A DNA stretch of 6,511 nucleotides from Clostridia bacterium (lineage in GTDB: Bacteria > Bacillota > Clostridia > Christensenellales > Aristaeellaceae): the NCBI GenBank assembly GCA_017537105.1, contig JAFWBZ010000302.1:1-6511 (forward strand), read 5' to 3'. Made by a program: the position numbers and the translations under genes. The notes beneath the pieces were generated by a model. The model was not told the DNA's origin. It worked only from the letters and a program-made list of their open reading frames with translations, and made no database searches. Shown here in pieces: positions 1 to 5,354 of the stretch (positions within the stretch are counted from its first letter, which is position 1; every line of letters starts with the position of its first letter).

Positions 1-1371
1 CAGCACGCGGTGCAGGACACCATCACCAACTGGACCCGCTATCCCAGCATGCGCTACTCCAACGACCGCTCCACCCAGGCCTCCCTGGGCGGCGGCGAAT
101 ACCTCACTGTGGTGCAGCCCCAGTGCGCCGCGGCGGTGATGAACTGGCACACCGGCGAGCTGGTGGCCATCGTCGGCGGGCGCAGCGAGCCCGTGCAGCG
201 CAAACAGCTGAATCGCGCCTATCAGAACGACATGCCCGTCGGCTCCTCGCTGAAGCCGCTGGCGGTCTACGGGCCGGCCTTCGACATGGGCTACTCCCCC
301 GGCACGCCGGTGTTGAACCTGCCCATCCCCATCAAGGACTGGGCCGGCGGCCAGGGCTATCCCGCGAACTTCTCCGGCGGCAGCTTCACCGGCGTGGAAT
401 CGATGCGCCGCGCCATCACGCTGTCCCACAACACCTCCACGGCCCACGCGCTGATGGACTACGTGGGCATCCCCAACGCCGTCACCTACCTGCTGAAGCT
501 CGGCGTCGATCCCGATCACATCTGGGCTACCGGCTCCGGACTCGCGCTGGGGTCCTCCGGCCTCTCCGTCATTGAGCTGGCCACCGCCTTCGGCGCCATT
601 GCCAACAGCGGCGTCTATCAGGAGCCCTACGCGTTCACGCAGGTCCTGAATCCCGACGGCACCGTCTACATCGACGTCAACGAGGTGCAGGAGACCTGGC
701 AGGCCTTCAAGCCTTCCACGGCGTACATGCTGGTGGACGTGCTCAAGGGCTGCGTCAGCGACAACGGCACTGGCGCCCGCGCGCGCTTCGGCAATCTGAC
801 CGTCGCGGGCAAGACCGGCACCAACACCAACAACATCGGCGTCACCTTTGCCGGCATGACCGGCTACTACTCCGGCGCGGTGTGGGTCGGCTCGGACAAC
901 TACAAGCCGCTGACCTCCAGCGCCACCGGCGGCACCTATGCCGCGCCGCTGTGGGCTTCGATCATGTCCAAGGTGCATGATTTGACCGGCTGCACCGAGG
1001 ACCGTGCGATCATCAGCGGCTCGCCCGCCCAGTACGGCCTGACCGTCGCCACCGTGTGCGCCGTCTCCGGCATGGCCCCCACGACGGCCTGTGCCAACGA
1101 CGTCAACCGCTACGGCACCAACACCGACTACTTCCTCGAGGGCACGCAGCCCACTCAGACCTGCAATATGCATCGCTCCGTAAAGGTGTGCATGGACAGC
1201 CGGCGCGTGGCCAACGCCCGCTGCCGGAACGTGCGCACCGTGGGCATCATCTACATCCCCGAGGGGCATCCGCTGCGGTACGCCAAGGATCTGTCGGACG
1301 TGACCGAATACTTCATCGGCGCCGCCACCAACGAGACGCTGACCAGCCTCGGGCGGTGCGACATTCACTGA
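1..1371 (+). CDS. Class A penicillin-binding protein (PBP1a-type), C-terminal transpeptidase part, 5' truncated
   Basis: This is the peptidoglycan DD-transpeptidase domain that cross-links stem peptides outside the membrane. The reading frame is open from base 1, so the true start and the expected N-terminal membrane anchor and glycosyltransferase domain lie outside the window; the GTG at position 10 is internal. Counting from base 1, 456 residues are visible. The three penicillin-binding motifs are all present in order: SSLK with nucleophile Ser82 and Lys85 (bases 244-255), SHN at 142-144 (bases 424-432), and KTGT at 271-274 (bases 811-822). The stretch before SxxK (AAVMNWHTGELVAIVGG) is typical of PBP1a proteins. 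After the catalytic domain comes a tail with Cys353, 364, 388, 397, 408 and 453, beginning with a VCAVSGMAPTTAC segment of the type seen at PBP1a C-termini. The stop is TGA at 1369-1371, with a terminator directly downstream. The family call is firm; whether a glycosyltransferase domain is present upstream cannot be seen. Confidence 0.95.
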   Translation, partial: QHAVQDTITNWTRYPSMRYSNDRSTQASLGGGEYLTVVQPQCAAAVMNWHTGELVAIVGGRSEPVQRKQLNRAYQNDMPVGSSLKPLAVYGPAFDMGYSPGTPVLNLPIPIKDWAGGQGYPANFSGGSFTGVESMRRAITLSHNTSTAHALMDYVGIPNAVTYLLKLGVDPDHIWATGSGLALGSSGLSVIELATAFGAIANSGVYQEPYAFTQVLNPDGTVYIDVNEVQETWQAFKPSTAYMLVDVLKGCVSDNGTGARARFGNLTVAGKTGTNTNNIGVTFAGMTGYYSGAVWVGSDNYKPLTSSATGGTYAAPLWASIMSKVHDLTGCTEDRAIISGSPAQYGLTVATVCAVSGMAPTTACANDVNRYGTNTDYFLEGTQPTQTCNMHRSVKVCMDSRRVANARCRNVRTVGIIYIPEGHPLRYAKDLSDVTEYFIGAATNETLTSLGRCDIH

Positions 1372-1396
1372 CACACTGACACCCCCGCACGTCATT

Positions 1397-1440
1397 CGCG
1401 CCGGAGTCGGCTCGCAGGAGCCCCTCCGGCGCGTTCTTTT
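1397..1440 (+). terminator. Rho-independent terminator of the penicillin-binding protein gene
   Basis: A perfect 10-bp stem pairs 1397-1406 (CGCGCCGGAG) with 1424-1433 (CTCCGGCGCG). Inside it a second 5-bp stem pairs 1409-1413 (GGCTC) with 1418-1422 (GAGCC) around a four-base GCAG loop. The hairpin is followed at once by TTCTTTT (1434-1440). It begins 26 bases after the stop codon, in the right place and orientation to end the upstream gene. Confidence 0.9.
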
Positions 1441-1596
1441 GTGGCAGTGCGAGATCCCACACAGGGGACATGGAGACGACTCTTTACAGAGGCGCCGCTT
1501 CGCACAGGTCGCGTCGCCCCACCGGTGTGACAGATTGCGCGGGTGCACATCCCCGCTGTAGCTCTGCAGTGGAGGCGGGAGATGCGCTGCTCCGCA
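1441..1596. other. Intergenic stretch with no recognised feature
   Basis: These roughly 155 bases lie between the two terminators of two convergent genes. I see no convincing ribosome-binding site with a protein-like frame, no tRNA-like fold and no repeat. Short frames here run through the downstream terminator hairpin or into the antisense of the neighbouring gene, so they are not credible genes. Confidence 0.5.
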
Positions 1597-1650
1597 AAAC
1601 AGGGACAGCCCCGCATGATTCACGATCATCATGCGGGGCTGTCCTGTTTC
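1597..1650 (-). terminator. Long bidirectional hairpin terminator, mainly for the minus-strand repeat protein gene
   Basis: Seventeen consecutive bases, 1603-1619, pair perfectly with 1628-1644 around an eight-base loop (1620-1627). After a single bulged G at 1602 the stem continues for five more pairs (1597-1601 with 1645-1649), giving 22 base pairs. Read on the minus strand the hairpin is followed by TTTTGC (complement of 1594-1599, partly drawn into the stem base). Read on the plus strand it is followed by TTTCTTC (1647-1653). It begins 34 bases beyond the stop codon of the minus-strand gene. It therefore terminates that gene and can also stop readthrough from the plus-strand gene. Confidence 0.9.
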
Positions 1651-1683
1651 TTCAATGGAACCGCGGCTTGTACCCTTGTACCG

Positions 1684-4600
1684 TCAGGTTCCGGCGGTGA
1701 TGCTGGTCGGCGGATTGCAATACGGGCAGGCCTTGTAGCCCCAATCCTTTGCGTACTGCAGGGTGATGGCGGTGCCGCTCTTCATGCCGGTGCCGGAGCA
1801 CTTCGCCGACTTGTGGTAGTAGTAGTACTGGGCTCCGGTCAGGCTGACGTACACCTTGGTGTTCCCGGCGGCGGAATACTGCTTCGTGGAAACCTTCGCC
1901 TTGCTGTAGCTGACCGTGTTCTTGGTGGATACGCCGGTATTGACGCCCTGCTTGCACACCGGGCACAGCTTCTTGCCCAGCGCCCTGGCCTGGGCGAGCG
2001 TTCCGGTCTTGGCGCCGGAACCCGCATGGGCCTTGTAATAGTGGTAATACTTGTCGCTTCCGGTGGAGTAGACCTTCTTGTTCGCCGCGGCCAGGCAGGT
2101 CGGGCAGGCCTTCTTGCCGTAGTTCAGGGCCGTCTCCAGCGTGATGCGGGAGGGATTGGTCATGCCGCCGCAGTTGCGCCTGGCGTGGTAATACTTGCCG
2201 GAGGTGGTGGCATACACCTTGATGCCGGAGGTGCCGCTCTTGTAGGTGCTCTTGACAGTGAGCTTCTTGGTCTTCGTCACGCAGTAGGGGCAGGGCTTGT
2301 AGCCATAGCCCAGCGCGGACGCGAGGGTGCCGCTCTTAGCGCCCACGCCCGCGTGGGTCTTGCTGGCGTGGTAGTACTTGCCGCCGCGGGTAGCGTAGAC
2401 CGTGCGGTTCGCAGAGGACGCGCACACCGGGCAGGCGCGCTTGCCGTAGTTCATCGCGGTCTCCAGCGTGATGCGGGAGGCGTAGGTCATGCCGCCGCAG
2501 TTGCTCCGGCGGTGATAGTACTTGCCGTCCGCCCGCGCGTACACCTTGATGCCGGACTTACCGCTGGTATAGGTGTGGCTGTTCTTGAGCTTCGCAGCCG
2601 CCGCCTTGAGGGCCGCTATGGTCGACGCACTGGGCGTCTTTGAAGTCGTGGTCGTATTCGCGGCGGCGGTCTTTGCCGTGGTCGACGTCTTCGCCGCGCT
2701 CGTGGAGGTCGTCCGGGTCTTCAGGCAGTAGGGGCAGGCGGTCTGATTGAGCATCAATGCCTGCGCGAGCGTACGCGCCTGTCCATTCTTCATGCCAGAC
2801 TGCTTGCATACGCTCGCTGCATGGTAGTTCTTGCCGCCCGAGGTGGAGTATACCGTTCGGTTCGCCGCGCTGGCGCAGGTCGGGCAGGCCTTCTTACCGG
2901 CGTTGATCGCTTGCCGCAGCGTCACGCGGCTCGCTCCCTGCATGCCTGAGCAGTTGTTCTTCAGGTGGTAGTAGGCGCCGCCCCGGGTGGCGTACACGTA
3001 GGTGTTCGATGCCGTCGCCTTCGTGCTGGCGGGATAGGCCTTTGCGACGGTCGTGGTGGTCCCGCCGGAGGAGGTGCTCCCGGTGGACGCCTTCGAGGAC
3101 GTCGTGGTGGTCGTGCCCGTCTTGTTCAAGGCGGAGTCCCCCGTTCCCGTGGAGGAACTGCTCCAGCAGCGCGGGCACTTCTTGTAGCCCGCCGCCAGCG
3201 CCTGGGCCATGGTGCCGCTGCTGGCATTCTTCATGCCGGAGCACGTGGCGTAGGAGTGGTAGTAGGTGCCGCCCTCCGAGGCGTAGACCACGGTGTCGGA
3301 AGCCGATGCGCACACGGGGCAGGCCTTGCGCTTCTGGGACAGCATGGACTTCAGCGTGTAGCGCTTGGCATTCTTCATGCCTGAGCAGGTACTGTTGGTG
3401 TGGTAGTACTTGCCGTTGGTCGTGCCGTACACGTACACCTCGCCGGCGGCCTCGTCCGCCGCCTCGGCGATCTGGCTCGCCGTGGGCAGGCTGCCCTTGA
3501 TACAGGTCGGACAGCGCTTCTTGCCGAGCACCATCGCCTCGGCCAGCGTGGTATCCACAGCGCCGGTCATGCCGGAGCAGGTCTTGTTCTGGTGATAGTA
3601 GGTGCCGCCCTTGGTGCAGTAGACCGTGGTACCCGCGGCCGCGCAGCAGGTGGGGCAGGCCCGCTTGCCGTTCAGCAGCGCGTCCTTCAGGCTTCCGCGA
3701 CTCGCGCCCTGCATGCCGGAGCAGGTGCTGGTCAGGTGGAAGTACTTGCCGCTCTTGGTGGAATACACCGAGATGTTGCTCTGATCCGATGTGGAGGCGG
3801 AGATGAACCGCGTGGCGCCGGTCGAGATGCTGTTGACCGTCTTCAGGATGCAGACCGGGCAGGGCGTCTTGCCCGCGCGCTCGGCGGCTTCCTTCGTATA
3901 GCTCACCGCGCCGGTCATGCCGGAGCAGGTCTGATTGACGTGGTAGTAGCTGCCGCCGCGGGTGGCGTAGTAGGTAGTGGCGTCTCCGCTGCCGCCGCCC
4001 ATGCACACCGGGCAGGCGGACTGCTTGCGGTTGTTCTCCGCCACCTCTCTGGGCACGCGGGAGACGGATACGCCGGAATCGATGTTGGTGCAGTCGCTCT
4101 TGCTGTGGTAGTACAGTCCCGTCGCCGGGCTGTAGACGTAGTCGGAGGCGTTCAGTGCCGCGTTGGCGGAGGCATCCGCCAGCGGCGTCGCGGTGGGCTC
4201 GACCTCTGTATCGCCGGTCAGATCGAGGCCACTCTTGGTGAGATCGTCGCCCTCGGCGTCGCCCGCGTCCTCGCCCGTCGCCTCGCCGCCGTCGGAGATC
4301 GTCAGGTCCGCCGACACGGTGCTGGTGGGCGACAGCGTGATGCTCGTCTGCTGGGTGCTGTCGTTGGCGCCGCCGAAGATGCCGGTGAAGATCAGGATCA
4401 GCGCAACGATGAACCAGATCGCCGAGGCCGCGCTGATGGCGTACCGAAGCGGCTTCTCGAAGCGGTTCCTGCGCCACAGCAGATAAATGCCCAGCGGCGG
4501 GAACAGGAACAGCAGCAGGTAGGTCACCCAGTCGTTCTCGTCCACGTACTGCATGAGCGGGCTTTGGCTCGGATAGTATCCATCGCCGGCGTCCTCGTCC

Positions 4601-5022
4601 GAATAGCGGTCGTCGTACGCGCCCTCGTAGCCGTCGTCGCCGTAGCCGTCATCGTACCCGTCGTCGGCATAGCCGTCGTCGTATCCATCGTCATAGCCGT
4701 CGTCCGCGTAGCCATCGTCGTCGTACCCGGGATCGTCGTCATAGCCATCATCGTATCCAGGGTCGTCATCGTAATAGTCATCGCCGTCGGCGTAGCCGTC
4801 ATCATCTGCGTAGCCGTCGTCATAGCCCGGATCGGCGTAGTCCTCCTCATAGCCGGGATCGGCGTACTCGCCCTCTCCCTCGTACTCGCCGTAGCTGTCG
4901 TCGGCATCCGCCGCCGGACTCTTTCCGCCAAAAAGGCGCTTGATCTCGCCATCGCCCCAGCGATAGGCCAGACCGTTTTTCGAAAGATTGAATTTCAGCT
5001 TTCCAAGCGCATGCGTCGCCAT
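1684..5022 (-). CDS. Large membrane-anchored protein with Asp/Gly/Tyr tract and 13 paired Cys/His (putative zinc-binding) modules
   Basis: I do not recognise a named function. The 1112 residues read, in order: a short basic segment (1-34, KLKFNLSKNGLAYRWGDG); a low-complexity Asp/Gly/Tyr tract (about 41-150); two hydrophobic segments (about 164-183 and 195-217) separated by the basic loop WRRNRFEKPLR; a Ser/Thr/acidic stalk (about 219-293); then 13 modules of about 43 residues (294-1102). Each module carries Y-Y-H, a Cys about five residues later, and a terminal C-P-x-C. This resembles the small Cys/His domain (YHxxxC...GYxPCxxC) often found at the C-termini of ComEC-like and related Firmicutes proteins, loosely similar to the Ada metal-binding fold. 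Metal binding is inferred from that likeness. No sortase motif is visible. The ATG (complement of 5020-5022) is supported by an AAGGTGG ribosome-binding site seven bases upstream. The gene is monocistronic here, with its own promoter and terminator. A surface or envelope role is likely but unproven. Confidence 0.9.
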   Translation of the reverse strand: MATHALGKLKFNLSKNGLAYRWGDGEIKRLFGGKSPAADADDSYGEYEGEGEYADPGYEEDYADPGYDDGYADDDGYADGDDYYDDDPGYDDGYDDDPGYDDDGYADDGYDDGYDDGYADDGYDDGYGDDGYEGAYDDRYSDEDAGDGYYPSQSPLMQYVDENDWVTYLLLFLFPPLGIYLLWRRNRFEKPLRYAISAASAIWFIVALILIFTGIFGGANDSTQQTSITLSPTSTVSADLTISDGGEATGEDAGDAEGDDLTKSGLDLTGDTEVEPTATPLADASANAALNASDYVYSPATGLYYHSKSDCTNIDSGVSVSRVPREVAENNRKQSACPVCMGGGSGDATTYYATRGGSYYHVNQTCSGMTGAVSYTKEAAERAGKTPCPVCILKTVNSISTGATRFISASTSDQSNISVYSTKSGKYFHLTSTCSGMQGASRGSLKDALLNGKRACPTCCAAAGTTVYCTKGGTYYHQNKTCSGMTGAVDTTLAEAMVLGKKRCPTCIKGSLPTASQIAEAADEAAGEVYVYGTTNGKYYHTNSTCSGMKNAKRYTLKSMLSQKRKACPVCASASDTVVYASEGGTYYHSYATCSGMKNASSGTMAQALAAGYKKCPRCWSSSSTGTGDSALNKTGTTTTTSSKASTGSTSSGGTTTTVAKAYPASTKATASNTYVYATRGGAYYHLKNNCSGMQGASRVTLRQAINAGKKACPTCASAANRTVYSTSGGKNYHAASVCKQSGMKNGQARTLAQALMLNQTACPYCLKTRTTSTSAAKTSTTAKTAAANTTTTSKTPSASTIAALKAAAAKLKNSHTYTSGKSGIKVYARADGKYYHRRSNCGGMTYASRITLETAMNYGKRACPVCASSANRTVYATRGGKYYHASKTHAGVGAKSGTLASALGYGYKPCPYCVTKTKKLTVKSTYKSGTSGIKVYATTSGKYYHARRNCGGMTNPSRITLETALNYGKKACPTCLAAANKKVYSTGSDKYYHYYKAHAGSGAKTGTLAQARALGKKLCPVCKQGVNTGVSTKNTVSYSKAKVSTKQYSAAGNTKVYVSLTGAQYYYYHKSAKCSGTGMKSGTAITLQYAKDWGYKACPYCNPPTSITAGT
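1954..2247 (-). repeat. Second copy of a 109-residue duplicated unit (modules 11-12)
   Basis: Residues 926-1023 repeat residues 817-914 at an offset of exactly 109 codons (327 bases), starting at TYKSGTSGIKVY here and TYTSGKSGIKVY in the other copy. DNA identity is retained in blocks: 2132-2153 is identical to 2459-2480, and 2158-2177 is identical to 2485-2504. This marks a fairly recent in-frame tandem duplication of one module pair plus its linker. Confidence 0.85.
2281..2574 (-). repeat. First copy of the 109-residue duplicated unit (modules 9-10)
   Basis: Residues 817-914 form one module pair whose second member has His890 instead of the usual first Cys. The same His substitution is found in the duplicated pair at residue 999. 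The substitution therefore arose before the duplication and was kept in both copies. Confidence 0.85.
4369..4533 (-). other. Double hydrophobic segment (membrane anchor) of the large protein
   Basis: Residues 164-218 hold two hydrophobic stretches: WVTYLLLFLFPPLGIYLLW and then AISAASAIWFIVALILIFTG. They are separated by a loop of about 12 residues with five Arg/Lys. The first segment contains a Pro-Pro pair. The pattern hydrophobic-PPLGIYLLW-basic-hydrophobic recurs in many Firmicutes membrane proteins. The strongly basic loop is expected to face the cytoplasm, which would put both the acidic N-terminal region and the Cys/His array outside. Confidence 0.75.
4573..4902 (-). repeat. Asp/Gly/Tyr low-complexity tract (DDGY-type repeats)
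   Basis: Residues about 41-150 are built almost wholly from Asp, Gly, Tyr, Ala and Glu, as irregular copies of units such as DDGY, ADDGY, DDDPGY and YADPGY. In the DNA this appears on the plus strand as repeated GTAGCCGTCGTC-like and GTAGCCATCGTC-like words. The tract has very high negative charge and no visible hydrophobic core, so it should be disordered. Repeated short words make it prone to length change by slippage. Confidence 0.9.
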
Positions 5023-5029
5023 AATGTAA

Positions 5030-5036
5030 CCACCTT
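5030..5036 (-). promoter_or_regulatory. Ribosome-binding site of the large repeat protein gene
   Basis: The complement of CCACCTT reads AAGGTGG and lies seven bases before the ATG at 5022. It supports this start over any downstream Met. Confidence 0.85.
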
Positions 5037-5123
5037 ATATATTCCTCAATCGGGGCCCGTTCCAGACCGCCTGCGCAGCGCGCGCGAACTGCCTCCGGAA
5101 CCATTCTATTCAATGCCATTACA

Positions 5124-5152
5124 AGCATACATCATAAGGGCATTGATGTCAA
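5124..5152 (-). promoter_or_regulatory. Probable sigma-A promoter of the large repeat protein gene
   Basis: On the minus strand a perfect -35 box TTGACA (complement of 5147-5152) is followed after 17 bases by TATGCT (complement of 5124-5129, four of six matches to TATAAT). Transcription would start near 5117, leaving a leader of about 95 bases. A dyad CATTGA-TG-TCAATG (5141-5154) overlaps the -35 box and could be an operator. Confidence 0.65.
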
Positions 5153-5154
5153 TG
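5141..5154. promoter_or_regulatory. Dyad CATTGA-TG-TCAATG over the -35 box, candidate operator
   Basis: The two six-base arms are exact inverted copies around a two-base centre and cover the minus-strand -35 hexamer. Further single copies of TCAATG lie at 5110-5115 and 5198-5203. The extended arms TCAATGCC (5110-5117) and GGCATTGA (5139-5146) form an inverted pair bracketing the -10 box. Repressor binding is inference only. Confidence 0.35.
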
Positions 5155-5207
5155 TGTTTGGCTATAAAAATTGAAATTTTGTCACAATTTATTTTCATCA
5201 ATGCGTC

Positions 5208-5221
5208 ATATTTCGAAATAT
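5208..5221. promoter_or_regulatory. Perfect 14-bp palindrome between the divergent promoters
   Basis: ATATTTCGAAATAT is fully self-complementary. It sits in AT-rich DNA about 56 bases upstream of the minus-strand -35 box and 37 bases upstream of the plus-strand -35 box. It could bind a shared regulator, or be a chance product of AT-rich sequence. Confidence 0.3.
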
Positions 5222-5258
5222 TATTGCAAAAATTGTACCGAAAGATCACATTCTCCCA

Positions 5259-5287
5259 TTGCCTGCCCTGCTCCTTTGTGGTATAAT
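5259..5287 (+). promoter_or_regulatory. Strong sigma-A promoter of the CapA-like gene
   Basis: TTGCCT (5259-5264, four of six matches to TTGACA) is followed after 17 bases by a perfect TATAAT (5282-5287), preceded by TGG, so it is also an extended -10 element. Transcription should begin near 5294, giving a leader of about 60 bases. Confidence 0.85.
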
Positions 5288-5303
5288 GAAGGCATAATTT
5301 TGC

Positions 5304-5339
5304 GGAATCATTACAGGCATCCCCCGCGATGCCGATTCC
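5304..5339 (+). promoter_or_regulatory. Leader hairpin just upstream of the CapA-like ribosome-binding site
   Basis: GGAATC (5304-5309) pairs with GATTCC (5334-5339), and GGCATC (5316-5321) pairs with GATGCC (5328-5333). This gives two stacked six-pair stems with a one-sided six-base bulge (5310-5315) and a six-base loop. The structure ends two bases before the GGAGG. It could stabilise the message or influence ribosome access. No U-run follows, so it is not a terminator, and it matches no riboswitch that I recognise. Confidence 0.45.
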
Positions 5340-5341
5340 TT

Positions 5342-5346
5342 GGAGG
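5342..5346 (+). promoter_or_regulatory. Ribosome-binding site of the CapA-like gene
   Basis: GGAGG lies eight bases before the ATG at 5355 and decides that start. Confidence 0.85.
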
Positions 5347-5354
5347 TTGCAGAT

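Larger units (their letters stand above)
1717..4143 (-). repeat. Array of 13 Cys/His modules within the large protein
   Basis: The modules occupy residues 294-340, 349-391, 417-459, 465-507, 529-571, 577-619, 674-716, 722-766, 825-867, 873-914, 934-976, 982-1023 and 1055-1102. The His/Cys/Cys/Cys ligand positions are, for example, His361, Cys366, Cys388, Cys391 in module 2 and His946, Cys951, Cys973, Cys976 in module 11. Modules 10 and 12 have His (890, 999) in place of the first Cys. Modules 3-4, 5-6, 7-8, 9-10 and 11-12 are joined by exactly five residues and 1-2 by about eight. The pairs are separated by linkers of about 19-58 residues rich in Thr, Ser, Ala and Lys. Module 13 is single and ends four bases' worth of residues short of the tail NPPTSITAGT. 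Confidence 0.93.

Noticed and set aside
10..12. GTG as a possible start of the penicillin-binding protein
   Set aside because: The same frame is open to base 1, no ribosome-binding site can be seen, and the known family requires much more protein upstream.
1470..1700. A 76-residue open frame between the two convergent genes
   Set aside because: The purine-rich stretch is too close to the ATG, the frame crosses the terminator stem and ends in the antisense of the neighbouring gene, and the protein has no recognisable character.
1543..2643. A 366-residue open frame on the plus strand
   Set aside because: It starts ahead of the bidirectional terminator, reads through the hairpin and then follows the antisense of the Cys/His modules. 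Its apparent repeats (HAAAVAPGVVILA) mirror those of the real gene.
1717..4143. Regularly spaced DNA repeats that might suggest a CRISPR array
   Set aside because: The repeats are degenerate, in frame, about 130 bases or more apart and encode conserved protein modules; there are no short identical repeats with unique spacers.
4524..4952. A minus-strand frame rich in Thr, Met and Ala overlapping the acidic tract
   Set aside because: It is a frame-shifted reading of the DDGY codons, with no independent ribosome-binding site or plausible composition.
3400..5286. A 628-residue open frame on the plus strand, opposite the large repeat protein gene
   Set aside because: It is the antisense shadow of a GC-rich, repetitive gene. 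Its Val/Ile/Ala-rich hydrophobic stretch is the complement of the DDGY tract, its start lacks a ribosome-binding site, and it runs through the divergent promoter region.
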